A stretch of DNA of 64,000 nt. Source: Vandiemenella viatica. Taxonomy: Eukaryota > Arthropoda > Insecta > Orthoptera > Morabidae. Under the pieces are notes generated by a model, which had not been told where the DNA came from, did not search any database, and saw nothing but the letters and a program-made list of their open reading frames with translations. This document shows positions 10,493 to 21,040 of this stretch, one piece after another. The stretch is from assembly GCA_031002005.1 (NCBI GenBank), contig CM061921.1, positions 141,951,283 to 142,015,282 of the forward strand, given 5' to 3'. Both the position numbers and the translations under genes were made by a program. Position 1 is the first letter of the stretch, and every line of letters starts with the position of its first letter.

Positions 10493-10936
10493 TGAAGTGA
10501 ACTACACTTAATGGTTCCTTGAGGTTTATTACTATGTACACAAAACACTGGTAAACAATAACAAATGTGGTACAGTTAGCGGATGACCGTCGAGAAATTT
10601 AGCCTGGTCCTGATCCGGGGTAGAGAGAGACGGCTTCTACTTCTCGCGAACTTCCGGTGGTCTTCTGTAGTTGAAGCTGGTTCCGCGGTCAGGCCGGAAC
10701 TGGCGGTGGAGCGGCCGGCTACGCTTATATAGGCGGCCTGGCGCAGGAATTCCGTTGTGTGGTAGTACGGCGACCTCTGTAAGAAATAGTCCCACTTAGC
10801 TTCTAGATGATTCTATTTGTTTTCCTGGTTTGTTTTGATGTCTCTGCGCCTGTTTGGAGTCGTATATGTATCCCGGCGTGCAGGCGCGTTGTGTGTGAGG
10901 TCTGCCTGGCAGGGGCCTTTACTGGCAGACTGAACA
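10493..10936 (-). repeat. LTR (3' LTR in element orientation)
   Basis: 444 bp. In element orientation it starts TGTTCAGTC and ends TTCACTTCA. It is identical to the other LTR except for one base (G versus A in AACACTGGTAAAC / AACACTGATAAAC). It carries a TATA-like TATATAA at about 10735-10741 on the minus strand. Confidence 0.95.
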
Positions 10937-13237
10937 TACCTCCCTCCCGGGGGGGGGGGGGGAAGCGATGTCTGCGACGTCTGCGAGGTCGTCTGCCGCG
11001 GCGCCCTGGAGCAGACTATGAAGGCTACCTCCAGGGGAGTACGGAGCTGTTCCCCTGGCGATGCGTGCCGACCTGCGTCGTGGTGCAGGTTGTGGTGGAG
11101 GTACTTGTGGAGCTAACGGCATCGGTTCGTCGGCGTCGATGGCCGGGGGCTGTACGGGGGGCGCTGAAGATGGTCCCCGCAGGTGGTCGAGAGGCTGCGG
11201 CTGAAGGGTGTCGGAGCGACCGACAGGTTGTGGCGTCGTTGGTGGCGCTGTAACTGTCCCTGAGCAACGGTTAGACGGCAGGAGTGGTGGAGGTGGCAGG
11301 GAAGGAGAGGAAGAAGTGGATGGCCGTGCCGTGGTGGAAGAGGACGGTGCCGTGGGGTAGCGGGGACGTAGTTGGTTTCGATGGCGTCGCACTATCCGGC
11401 CATCCAGGCTGACGTCGAACAGTTGGCGGCCCCGGGGCCGCTGGATGACCCCCGGAAGCCAACCGGCCCGGGAGCCAAACCCGCGGGCCCAGACTAGGGA
11501 GCCCGGGGTGAAACGGAATGGGCCCGAAGGTACCTGTACTTTGGGCGGGGGTAAGAGGAGATGGAGGAGAGTGCGAGGTTGGCGGCCATGCAGCAATTCC
11601 GCCGGGCTTTTGGCCCCCACTGGAGTGGTTCGATAGGAACTGAGGAAGAGTGTCAATGCCTCTTCGAGTTTGTGACTTGTGGTGTATTTGGTCATTTGGG
11701 TTTTGAATGTTCTGACTAGCCGTTCCGCCTCCCCGTTAGATTGGGGGTGGAAGGGCGGGGTGAGGAGGTGTTGGATATTGTTGGCGGTACAGAAGGATAG
11801 GAATTCCCGACTTCGAAATTGCGGTCCGTTATCTGTGACGATAGCGTATGGTAATCCTTCGATGGAAAAGATCTTCGTGAGGGCTGAAATGGTGACCTCT
11901 GTGGTGATTGTGGAGCAACGGACGACATATGGGAAGTGGGAAAAGGCATCCGTCACTAGGAGCCACTGGTGGCCTAGGAATGGGCCAGCGAAGTCGAGGT
12001 GAATGCGTTCCCAGGGTCCGGACGGTGCCGGCCAGGAAAGGAACTTTTGAGGGGGGCGGGGCAGTTGTTGGGCACAGATGGTACAGCGCCGCACCATCTT
12101 CGTGACATCCGTGGTAAGGCCGATCCAGAATACATGGCGTCTGGCAAGGGATTTGGTGCGGGCAATTCCCCAGTGTCCTTGGTGGAGAGTTTGGAGGATT
12201 GTCGGTTGTAGGGATCTCGGAACGACGACCCTCGGGGTGGAATTTGGTTCTGTGCGGAGGAGCACTCCCTCTACTACTGAGAGCTGGTGGCGGATGGAGT
12301 AGTAGAACTTGAGGTCTTGATGATGGCGTGGAGGGGAACGTGTTTGCCACCCGTGTTGGATGTGGTGTCGGATGACACGGAGGAGGGGGTCCTCCCCTGT
12401 GGCTGCCGCGACTTTTGAGGCCGTGACTGGAAATGTCTTCAGTGCTTCTTGTATGTCATCGTCGATCTGGAACACCAGAAGTTCCGACTTGTCGAAGGCA
12501 AGGTCTGGTCCCTGCGGTAGTCTGGATAAGGCGTCTGCATTGGCATGCCTGGAGGTGGTACGGAAATGCATGGTATATCTGAACTGGGACAGGAATAGTG
12601 CCCAACGCTGGATGCGGTGGGATGTTTTGGTAGGCAGACGTGTGGACGGATCAAATAGTGATAGGAGTGGCTTGTGGTCGGTAATGAGATGAAAAGAAAT
12701 CCCATATAAAAGGGAATAGAATTTGGAGCAGGCAAAAACAATAGCTAGCGCCTCTTTCTCGATTTGAGAATATTTAAGCTGAGCAGCCGATAGGGCTTTG
12801 GAGATGTAAGCTACGGGGCGTTCCGTGCCATCTGGTAATTTATGAGACAGAACTGCCCCCACACCGTAATCGGATGCATCTGTGGCAAGTATCAAGGGGA
12901 GGTTTGGAGTGTATGGCATGAGGCATGCTGCGGACTTGAGCTGCTGTTTAAGGGTGTGGAATGCGGTCTCGCAAGCTGGGGTCCAACGGAACGGGACATT
13001 CTTGCGACAGAGGTGGTACAGGGGTGCTGCCACTTGTGCTGCTGAGGGTATAAATTTTCTGTAGTATGAAATCTTGCCTAAAAAAGATTTCAACTGATGT
13101 AGATCCTGAGGCCGAGGTAAGTTGGAAATAGCGTCCACATAGGAAAATGCTGGGGAAATGCCTTCCTGAGCGATGATGTGACCCAGGTAGGAAATGGATT
13201 GTTGAAAAAATTGACACTTGGAAAGGTTGCATTTCAA
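10919..13237 (-). CDS. pol: Gypsy Pol, C-terminal part: RT thumb, RNase H, integrase (772 aa)
   Basis: The first about 110 residues continue the RT (NLSKCQFF, YLGHI). RNase H follows at about 115-240 (D120 in ATDAS, E160 in QIEKEAL, D187 in TDHKP). Integrase follows with an N-terminal zinc motif (H352, H355, C385, C388), the catalytic triad D415 (HLDFAGP), D469 (VTDNGPQF) and E505 (NGEAER), and a GPY/F-like region near 575-640. The tail is Pro/Ser-rich. The stop lies about 16 bp inside the 3' LTR. The protein reverse-transcribes element RNA and integrates the cDNA in the nucleus. The listed ATG at 13237 is internal to Pol and is not a true start. The frame was originally continuous with the upstream gag-protease-RT frame, and the shift lies at about 13262-13290. 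Confidence 0.93.
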   Translation of the reverse strand: MKCNLSKCQFFQQSISYLGHIIAQEGISPAFSYVDAISNLPRPQDLHQLKSFLGKISYYRKFIPSAAQVAAPLYHLCRKNVPFRWTPACETAFHTLKQQLKSAACLMPYTPNLPLILATDASDYGVGAVLSHKLPDGTERPVAYISKALSAAQLKYSQIEKEALAIVFACSKFYSLLYGISFHLITDHKPLLSLFDPSTRLPTKTSHRIQRWALFLSQFRYTMHFRTTSRHANADALSRLPQGPDLAFDKSELLVFQIDDDIQEALKTFPVTASKVAAATGEDPLLRVIRHHIQHGWQTRSPPRHHQDLKFYYSIRHQLSVVEGVLLRTEPNSTPRVVVPRSLQPTILQTLHQGHWGIARTKSLARRHVFWIGLTTDVTKMVRRCTICAQQLPRPPQKFLSWPAPSGPWERIHLDFAGPFLGHQWLLVTDAFSHFPYVVRCSTITTEVTISALTKIFSIEGLPYAIVTDNGPQFRSREFLSFCTANNIQHLLTPPFHPQSNGEAERLVRTFKTQMTKYTTSHKLEEALTLFLSSYRTTPVGAKSPAELLHGRQPRTLLHLLLPPPKVQVPSGPFRFTPGSLVWARGFGSRAGWLPGVIQRPRGRQLFDVSLDGRIVRRHRNQLRPRYPTAPSSSTTARPSTSSSPSLPPPPLLPSNRCSGTVTAPPTTPQPVGRSDTLQPQPLDHLRGPSSAPPVQPPAIDADEPMPLAPQVPPPQPAPRRRSARIARGTAPYSPGGSLHSLLQGAAADDLADVADIASPPPPGREVCSVCQ
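10937..10952 (-). promoter_or_regulatory. Polypurine tract of the gypsy element
   Basis: In element orientation a G-run and GGGAGGGAGGTA directly precede the 3' LTR, the usual place for plus-strand DNA priming. Confidence 0.6.
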
Positions 13238-15287
13238 TCCTGCTGCACGGAGGCGGAGGAAGAGTAGGCGGAGGTTCGGCAGCGGAGGGTCCCGTGACGA
13301 CTATGTCGTCGAGATAGTTGATGCATCCCGGAATATCCTGGAGAAGTTGTTCGAGATACCGTTGAAAAATCGCTGGAGCACTGGCCAAGCCGAACATGAG
13401 CCGGTTGAGTTGGAAGAGGCCAGAGGGAGTGTTGATGACTGTGTATTGTCGGGACTGGATATCCAAAGGGATTTGAAGGTATGCTTCTGCCAGGTCAATT
13501 TTTGTAAAGTAGGTACCTCCTGCTAGTTTACGGAAGAGGTCGTCCGGTCTCGGAAGTGGATAGTCGTCTACCAGCAGATGCGGGTTGACGGTGGTCTTAA
13601 AGTCACCACAGAGACGTAAGCGGCGTCCTGGCTTCTGAACTATGACCAACGGCGTGGCCCAGGGGCTGAACCGCACCGGCTGGAGGATCCCTTCGTCTTG
13701 GAGACGTTGAAGTTCTTCCTGAAGTGGTTGTTGAAGCGCTACGGGTACCTGGCGTGCCCGGAAGTATCGAGGCCGTACGTCCGGCCGGAGTTGGAGTGAT
13801 GCTTCGAAGTCCTTTGCACAGCCGACGCCTGGTGAGAACAGGTCCTGAAACTCGGTGCAAAGGGCGTCCACTTCAGGAAAAGGAACATGCTGAGATACGA
13901 GGTGTATGTTATCCTCAATTGAAAATCCGAATAAGCGGAAAGCGTCCAGTCCAAATAAGTCTGCTGTGAGAGAACTGTTAACTACTAAAAAGGGGACTGA
14001 ACGATGTACAGACTTATACATGACGTTTGCTGTGAATTGTCCCAGGAGTGCTATTTCCTGTTTGTTGTATGTCAGGAGGCGCTTGGGGGCCGGCGAGAGG
14101 GGGGGCGAGCCAATTTGCACATAAGTAGTATAATTAAGCAATGAGACTGCTGCTCCTGTGTCGACTTGTAGGCGCAGGGGCTTGCCATTGACCGTAACGT
14201 CAATAAAAAGTTTGGATGCTGTGGAAGTGTCTACCTGATTGATATCCATAGGTGCGCCGCTCAACCTGTCTTGGTAAGACCCTGGGCGGCGAGAGCCGGG
14301 ATTGGCATTGGTGGTGTTGGTGCGGCAGACGGACGCCAGGTGTCCTTCCTTGCCGCAACGTGAGCATTCAGCCCAACGATCCGGACAATTTTCCCTCTCA
14401 TGTGCTGAATAACAGGCGGGGCAGGAGGGTAGGCGGAGCGGGCTGCGGCGTCGGCGCTGCGGGATCCGCTGCTGCTGCCGAGACTTGGTGCCCCTGCCGG
14501 AACGGGCCGGTTCGATGTCCTTCTGAGGAAGCGGTCCCCGGTTGTGGTGTCGGGAGGAGCGCGACTGGGAGCTCTGGATGGCGGCGACGTCCTGTGTGTC
14601 CTCTACGTCGGTTCGGATTGCGGCCACATCCGCCCAGGACTCCAGGCGGCGATCTGCGGCCGTAGATATTTCGAATTTGTAGGCAAGTTCGATGACCTGC
14701 TCCAGGGATGGGTCCTCTAACTTGAGGGCGTCATGCCGGAGTGCGGCATCTGGTGCAGCCTGTATGATGTGATCACGCACCATGTCGTCGGCGTAGGATT
14801 CGTGGGAACAACGAGTTTGAAACTTACATTTTCTGCTAAGGCCTTGGAGTTCGGCCGCCCACTGGCGATACGTCTGATCGGGCTTCTTCCGGCATTGATA
14901 GAATTCGACGCGGGCCGCGACGACATGGTACCGGCGTCTGTAGTATGCATTCAGTGTCGTACAGATGGTCGTGAAGGTGAGGGTGTCGGGGTCTTGTGGC
15001 TGAAGTTTGGTGAGCAAGACATACATCTTCGATTGGTTCCAGGAAAGGAAATATGCACGCTGGTCTTCTTCTTTGGATATGTGATGAATTGCGAAGTGTT
15101 GTTTTATGCGCTTCTCGTAGGTCTCCCATTCTTCGACGTCGTCGTTGAATGCTGGGAACGGAGGCGGGGCCGTGGGTTGGCGGAGATTCCTGACTTCCGC
15201 AATCAGTTGTCTCTGAGATTCGAAGAACTGATGTAGAAGTCCTTGGAGGAACTGTTGCCATTCCGTAGGTGCTGCTGGCGTAGCCAT
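12948..15287 (-). CDS. gag-pol: Gypsy Gag, protease and RT (first about 671 of 779 aa)
   Basis: The ATG at 15287 opens the internal region 37 bp after the 5' LTR. Gag covers about 1-345, with a CCHC knuckle at 308-321 (CSRCGKEGHLASVC) and a less regular Cys cluster at 289-301. The aspartic protease has DTGA at 376-379. RT covers about 500-665, including FTKIDLAEAYLQI and the active-site YLDD at 658-661. Gag and Pol share one frame without an intervening stop. After residue about 671 the frame is wrong: it runs Pro-rich through sequence that encodes RNase H in the other frame, so the last about 108 residues are not functional. The break is a net frameshift near 13262-13290. Confidence 0.93.
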   Translation of the reverse strand: MATPAAPTEWQQFLQGLLHQFFESQRQLIAEVRNLRQPTAPPPFPAFNDDVEEWETYEKRIKQHFAIHHISKEEDQRAYFLSWNQSKMYVLLTKLQPQDPDTLTFTTICTTLNAYYRRRYHVVAARVEFYQCRKKPDQTYRQWAAELQGLSRKCKFQTRCSHESYADDMVRDHIIQAAPDAALRHDALKLEDPSLEQVIELAYKFEISTAADRRLESWADVAAIRTDVEDTQDVAAIQSSQSRSSRHHNRGPLPQKDIEPARSGRGTKSRQQQRIPQRRRRSPLRLPSCPACYSAHERENCPDRWAECSRCGKEGHLASVCRTNTTNANPGSRRPGSYQDRLSGAPMDINQVDTSTASKLFIDVTVNGKPLRLQVDTGAAVSLLNYTTYVQIGSPPLSPAPKRLLTYNKQEIALLGQFTANVMYKSVHRSVPFLVVNSSLTADLFGLDAFRLFGFSIEDNIHLVSQHVPFPEVDALCTEFQDLFSPGVGCAKDFEASLQLRPDVRPRYFRARQVPVALQQPLQEELQRLQDEGILQPVRFSPWATPLVIVQKPGRRLRLCGDFKTTVNPHLLVDDYPLPRPDDLFRKLAGGTYFTKIDLAEAYLQIPLDIQSRQYTVINTPSGLFQLNRLMFGLASAPAIFQRYLEQLLQDIPGCINYLDDIVVTGPSAAEPPPTLPPPPCSRIEMQPFQVSIFSTIHFLPGSHHRSGRHFPSIFLCGRYFQLTSASGSTSVEIFFRQDFILQKIYTLSSTSGSTPVPPLSQECPVPLDPSLRDRIPHP

Positions 15288-15305
15288 GATGGTCGAGAGT
15301 TCTTA

Positions 15306-15322
15306 TCCCAACCTTGTCGCCA
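15306..15322 (-). promoter_or_regulatory. Primer-binding site, tRNA-Ser-like
   Basis: One base inside the 5' LTR, the element reads TGGCGACAAGGTTGGGA. It matches the 3' end of an animal tRNA-Ser(GCT), as I recall it, at 14 of 16 positions including the CCA complement. Confidence 0.55.
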
Positions 15323-15323
15323 C

Positions 15324-15767
15324 TGAAGTGAACTACACTTAATGGTTCCTTGAGGTTTATTACTATGTACACAAAACACTGATAAACAATAACAAATGTG
15401 GTACAGTTAGCGGATGACCGTCGAGAAATTTAGCCTGGTCCTGATCCGGGGTAGAGAGAGACGGCTTCTACTTCTCGCGAACTTCCGGTGGTCTTCTGTA
15501 GTTGAAGCTGGTTCCGCGGTCAGGCCGGAACTGGCGGTGGAGCGGCCGGCTACGCTTATATAGGCGGCCTGGCGCAGGAATTCCGTTGTGTGGTAGTACG
15601 GCGACCTCTGTAAGAAATAGTCCCACTTAGCTTCTAGATGATTCTATTTGTTTTCCTGGTTTGTTTTGATGTCTCTGCGCCTGTTTGGAGTCGTATATGT
15701 ATCCCGGCGTGCAGGCGCGTTGTGTGTGAGGTCTGCCTGGCAGGGGCCTTTACTGGCAGACTGAACA
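15324..15767 (-). repeat. LTR (5' LTR in element orientation)
   Basis: 444 bp, same ends as the other LTR, one mismatch. The TATA-like motif at about 15556-15562 (minus) would drive the element transcript. Confidence 0.95.
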
Positions 15768-15772
15768 GGAGG
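15768..15772. repeat. Right target-site duplication of the gypsy element
   Basis: GGAGG, identical to 10488-10492. Confidence 0.9.
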
Positions 15773-15963
15773 CAAATATTTTTGAGAATTGTTTTTGAAT
15801 ATGAGCCATGCCTGGATGGTCAGTATATCAGATTCCATATTAAACTGTAGATATCACAAATTTAGGGGTGAAATGATTGGAAAATCGTACGCAGTGTAAC
15901 AATGCTGTAGGTGTACATCTTTTTACGTTTTACTAATCACTCAGCCGTTGTTTCTCTTGCAGT

Positions 15964-16052
<89 letters not shown>

Positions 16053-16059
16053 TGTGTGT
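15964..16059. repeat. (TG)n microsatellite
   Basis: About 48 TG units, interrupted once by TTTG near the end. It lies inside copy B of the Helitron-like repeat. Copy D has only (GT)5 at the same place (about 43200), so the tract expanded in this copy. Confidence 0.95.
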
Positions 16060-16819
16060 GATCTGCACTAATAATATTATATGTGCTAAAGTAAGCATTT
16101 GGTTTGTCGTCTAAATGGCTATACCAATATTGATGGAATTTGACAAGGAAATACTTCATATCTGTAGGAAGGACACACGACATGAATAACAGTTTTAGTC
16201 ACGATGTTTTGGTGACAGACGGACGGATGCGAGTGTTAATCTGTAATGTTACGTCGGTTGCTCAAGCTGTGCTTCTCGCGCAGTCTGTTAATGTATAATT
16301 TGTTAGTAAATTTCGTTTAGATACAAAACGTATTACCTAGTATAGATGCCGATTTACTCTGCACTGTATCATTACATTGTTTCTGCCTAAATGTTTCTGG
16401 CACCAGTTTATTTTGTCTTTTTTTTTTTTTTTTTAACCTGCCTTGTGGGCGTAAACCTGGCCTAAGTTGTAGCTCTAGCAGAACGCGAGCACCTAAAGTT
16501 ATTAGAACCCAAGAATCTGATTCTCATGCTGAAGATGAAAAGACCAAGCTGAAATAAAGCTGTCATTAGCTAACCCCCCCCCCCCCCACATCCCCGCACC
16601 TTCATTTGTATTTTTTTTTTATTTTTTTTTATTTTTTTTATATGTTGGAAACTGATTCTCTTTATAAGACAGGTTCGACGGTAGAGTGATATATTGATGG
16701 CTTTCCTGTCATATTATATTGACTTCGTGTTGTTTGGGACTAATCATAAGTTACTAACAGCTTTCTATATTCAATTCTGGCAATGAAATTCTAAGTTGGT
16801 GGTATCGGTTAGTACTAGT

Positions 16820-17384
16820 ATATTTAGTGCCAACAGTGAAGTACGGAAGCTGTGGTGTTATGGTTTTGGGTTTTTTTCGTGGTTGGGGTGTAGTGTGCTT
16901 AATGCGCTTAAGAAAACTCTAAATGGTGGAAGATATTAACACATTTCAAACGATTGTGTACGGCAGACAACCAGTTCGGTGAGAATGATTGTTTGTATCA
17001 GCATGACAATGCAACCTGTCATAAAGCTGTATCTGTGAGGCAATGGTTTGTGGACAGTAACATTTCTGAAATGGACTGACCTGCCGCAAGTCCCGGCCTG
17101 AACCCAAGGGAACACAATTGGCATGAGATAGAACGTCGACTACCCTCCAGACTCCAGCGTCCAAAATCACTATTCTCTGGTTTCAATTTTTGAGCAAGAC
17201 TGGGTTGCCACTCCGCCACAAACATTCAGACACCTCATTGAAAGTCTCCCCAGTGGAATTAAAACCTTCATAAAGGCAAAGGGTGTACACGCCCCATATT
17301 AGTGCCTAATAATAGGGATCGTGACCCGGGTGTAGTCCATGTGCGACTTCAGATAAGTGTCAGGATACTTTTGATCAGATTGTA
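16820..17384 (+). pseudogene. Tc1/mariner transposase relic with 3' terminal inverted repeat
   Basis: Broken frames on the plus strand match the C-terminal half of a Tc1-like DD34E transposase. VKYGSCGVMVLGFF corresponds to the segment around the second Asp region. DNATCHKAVSVRQWFV, AASPGLNPREHNW and a closing KAKG follow. Stops and frameshifts are frequent, and the 5' half is missing. The right end, GATACTTTTGATCAGATTGTA (17364-17384), matches the CAATCTGATCAAAAGTATCC terminus typical of Tc1-like elements. It abuts copy B of the Helitron-like repeat. Confidence 0.75.
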
Positions 17385-20300
17385 TACTTAACATTAAAGG
17401 CAGCAATTTCACACTCACTGTATGTATAATAAAACAAGAATGATGAAGCGAGCAAATTTTGGATTAATTACTGCAGTGAGTTATGTGCTGTACACCGGAA
17501 TCAGAAAGATACGGTTGATAAAAGCATCAATAAGTTTATTGATGAAAAATTTTAAGAGCTGAGGAAAAATGTTACGGACTCTGAAATAACGGTTAAGCCC
17601 CAGAGAATATTTACTCGCCTCAATGTGTTGCGTATCGTACGCTCCATAAATTTTTAAAGAAATAAAGAAAAAGTATGGACCTCCAACAGCTAAGCCATAT
17701 CTCGTTATTAGTCCTTATTCATGCAACATAAACACTATGTAGTTTAACAATAAAATTAGAGTGCCTTTCCAGTTTTACATATAAAATTAAAATTGCTAAA
17801 TCACGTTAAAACTTGCAGCTGTTATTTATATCATTAAAACCAAGTTTTCTTGCTACAGATAATACAGAAAGTCTTTTAATATTTTCTATGAAAACTATAA
17901 TTAAAATTTAATGTTTGTTCACATTACTTAATAGCGTACTACCCGCCATGCACCTGGACCACAAAATATTATGCAAAACGCGTTCGAATTTCTTCTGGCA
18001 AAATGAAAAGTTCATTTTAACCTGTACAATGAATTATGTAATTAAAACTTTCATGTAAATTTTGTACCTTGTAAACTAGATATTTTAATGTAGATAATGT
18101 AATATGCAATTTGTCGTTTTAACGTATACAATGAATTATGTAACTGGCCACATGAATGTATCTAATCATGTAAATGGGGCCTGCAGGGCTGATGACCAAA
18201 TAAGAAACAAGATGAAAAGTTTCCTAAATTTCTTTTGAACTTATTTTACCCGTCAACATTTTTCTGTTATAAGATGTACATGTTTCTGTAAGTTAAAAAA
18301 AACAAAAAAAAAACGAATACGTGAAATGATATTTGAAAAAGGTTTCGGTTTTAGTAAGTAATTTCAATGATTGATGATTTTTTTTGTTTTTGTTTTGTTT
18401 GTTCTTCTATCCAGAAAAGGATTCGAAAGACTGGAACAACCACTTTGCCGTATTCCAGCTTATCCACAAGCTTTTTCTCTGTTCTAATGGCAATAAATTT
18501 ACGAGAGCTTGTTGAAAATTTTGACCCATTGTATCCAACGTGGAAGGTATCCGACACATGACATCCAGGTGGCATAGAAAAGATCAAATTGAGGTGTTCA
18601 GTAATTGTGATTTGGTGTTCAAATCCTTTAAAATGAAAGTCAAAATATTTATTAAAGTTAAAGGTCTGATTAGTAGGGGTGCAATGTTTTGGGAAACAGG
18701 CTAAACAAATTTCGTGTGTGGTTATTGCGGGAATGGGATAAATTAAATCTTGTGAAGTGGAATCCAAAGTAAAGGAGGATCAGATTGTGAATTGCGCAGT
18801 ATAGATTTATATGTTATCTTTCTCATGGTTTCTTAGCCGGTAGCTCGTTGATAATGTATACTTGAGTAATATGGGTTTATGGATAAGTTTTAACGAATGT
18901 TTATGACTATCGCCTGTTATGTGACTGTGCTGAAATCATCTTGCCACTTCTGTTCACCATTTTAGCCATTCAAAAATATTTTAGGATGTCTAGTGATCAG
19001 AAACTCGTAAGATACTTAATAAATTGCTTAGTTTTCATAATATATGTTTACTTTAATCTGACAGTGATGATTTGGTGTTATTTTAGAACCGGCGCTTGTT
19101 ACTCCAGCTATTTCGCCAATTAAAAGAAATTGCTGCAGCAGAGTGAATCTGTTCGTTTATATTCATATGTCTAGCTGTCAGCACCTTTTCAAATTTTACT
19201 GCTAAAGTGATTTTTCTTCTCTTAAAGTACCTCTTGAGTATATTTAAACAGTTATTTATCCACGAAGAATGTTCTGAGAGAGTCATTCATAGTTATTAAC
19301 GATTGTAGCTTTCATTGGTTTCCTTTTGTTACTGATAATGAAAGCATCGTAGCATCACCTGCATGTAATCTCTATAACTGATAATAAACATGAGCTATTT
19401 CGACACTTCCAGTACTATACGCGAGTAATTAAGTTCCTTCCCGGTGTTCCTGCTTGGTTAAAAAACCGACAGATTACATCACTGAAGGCATGTTTCATAT
19501 GTCTGTTGGTAAGTTGTTATCTAGTTTCTCTACCGATTAAAATGTCTGCACCGGAATTACGGTGAAACAATCGACCGTTTCTTGTCAGTCACGCTTAAGA
19601 ATTAACGGGCTGCTTTATTTTCAGTCGTTCGACAGCTATTACGTGCCAAGATGATACCACTAACTGATTTACCTGAACCAATACACTCTCATTTTGTGTT
19701 TTTTCCATGTGGGAACTGGAGGGTATGTAGATTAGTTGGAAAGTTTTTTTTTTTCTTCTTTTTTAAATTCAGATATTTCATTCTTTCATAGTTTAAGCTA
19801 TATTTTGTTATGAAAAGATAAGGCAAGGTAAAGAATTCCTCTTTAATCGCCTCAGTCTCTTGATTACTGTGCAGAGAGAAGAATAGCGCTTCGTAGTCCA
19901 GGCTGCTTAAACTGAGCTAAGCGACAAGGAGCATAAATTAAATGTTTTGCATTCTTTTTCACAAATGTTGGAAAATACCATTCGCTAAACAAACAAAATC
20001 TTTTTCTGCTTGTAACACTGTTTAACGTTCTATTGACTTTATAAAACTAAATTTCCGGTACTTTATTCTTTCATCAGTTTTCTTGAAAGTCTTCTTCTGT
20101 TTGGATACTACCGTTTCTAATTTTTCGGATGAAACTTTTTTTTTCTCTTTGCGATAGTTTATCCAGAAATTATAGTTCCCGTTCCGTCGAGGAAACGATA
20201 GAGTAACGTTTCTTTTTCACAGTGATATAACGATTTACGATAAAAATGTTGCTGCTATTGAATTTGTTTATTTAACTATTAACGATAAAAAGTGTTGCTT

Positions 20301-20993
20301 TCTGTTTCTGTTACTGAGGAGTAGTATTGAAGTCATTCCTGGCAATTAGAACAATTGATAGAAATAGATATGTGGAACAAACCGGAAATTTCTGCTTTGT
20401 ATTCAAGCAATCAAATATGTTTGTAGATTTTGTAGATGTCATGCTTGGCTGTATGTAGTGAAAGGACAATAAACCGATTAATTGTTGATGCGTCAGATAC
20501 CATTACATAATATTAAATACGAATAATTATCACTCGCCCTTTTTTTCGAACCGATGAAATTTGTGGAAGCTGACTCATAAGGATGAAAATAACGTGAATG
20601 AATGGACTTAAACTAATCACCTGTGAGATAGTAGCTTATCCTAAATTTCACATTTCAATTTGGATTTAATAGTGGCTATTTCATATAATTTTCAGGCAAT
20701 TCTAGTTATGTGGAGTATACAATGAAGGTGTTCAGTTTCACAAGCTACTCCTATAATTTATATAAGTTATTATTAAGTTTTTCTGTTATGTTATTAACAC
20801 ATCCATACCCGTTTAAAACGCTATGATTACTCCCTTGCTTCTGTGCGCACATTTGGTTACAAGTGTGAAGCTCAGAATCTAGTTCACATCCTTTGTAATT
20901 TAACTAGTGGTCCACAAGGTTCATTGAGTTAGTAGTTTTAAGCAATCTACAGAACCATATCCAACGGTTTAAAGCAAGTAGAAGAACCTTCAC
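17385..20993. other. Long AT-rich stretch without recognised elements
   Basis: One 138-aa minus-strand frame (18351-18767) is listed separately. Otherwise I see no gene, RNA gene or transposon terminus. Confidence 0.4.
18351..18767 (-). CDS. Unrecognised 138-aa open frame
   Basis: Open from ATG at 18767 to the stop at 18351, unusually long for this AT-rich neighbourhood. The protein has no motif I recognise. It contains short Cys/His clusters (HEICLACF, KHCTP) and ends in a Lys/Gln-rich tail that reads through poly-purine sequence and is probably not coding. No splice sites or promoter stand out. It could be a decayed transposon frame, a host exon or chance. Confidence 0.2.
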   Translation of the reverse strand: MDSTSQDLIYPIPAITTHEICLACFPKHCTPTNQTFNFNKYFDFHFKGFEHQITITEHLNLIFSMPPGCHVSDTFHVGYNGSKFSTSSRKFIAIRTEKKLVDKLEYGKVVVPVFRILFWIEEQTKQKQKKSSIIEITY

Positions 20994-21037
20994 AATATAT
21001 ATCCTCGTTATATATATCCTCGTTATATATATATATA
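20994..21037. repeat. AT-rich tandem repeat
   Basis: ATATATCCTCGTT repeated twice, followed by (AT)n, next to the 3' end of a SINE. Confidence 0.7.
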
Positions 21038-21040
21038 CTT

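Larger units (their letters stand above)
10493..15767 (-). mobile_element. Ty3/gypsy LTR retrotransposon, nearly complete, 5.3 kb
   Basis: The complete architecture is visible: GGAGG duplications, two 444-bp LTRs with one difference, primer-binding site at 15306-15322, gag-protease-RT frame (15287 to about 13270), RNase H and integrase frame (13237-10919), and a purine tract next to the 3' LTR. There is no env-like ORF. The near-identical LTRs mean a very recent insertion. A frame break in pol just after the RT YLDD motif suggests that this copy, as sequenced, could not make a full Pol. Confidence 0.95.
10195..16790 (+). mobile_element. Helitron-like 1.2-kb repeat, copy B, split by a gypsy insertion
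   Basis: The left part (10195-10492) and right part (15773 to about 16790) align with the two halves of copies A and D. The gypsy element sits at the end of the tRNA-like segment (GGTTCAAATCCCAATGGAGG). Copies A and D show the uninterrupted site. Confidence 0.7.

Noticed and set aside
10807..11253. 148-aa plus-strand frame starting MILFVFLVCFDVSAPVW, looking like a signal peptide
   Set aside because: It lies antisense to the gypsy 3' LTR and integrase tail, and its first part recurs in the other LTR. It is a shadow frame.
15911..16183. Frames with poly-Val-Cys or poly-Thr-His runs
   Set aside because: Translation of the (TG)n microsatellite.
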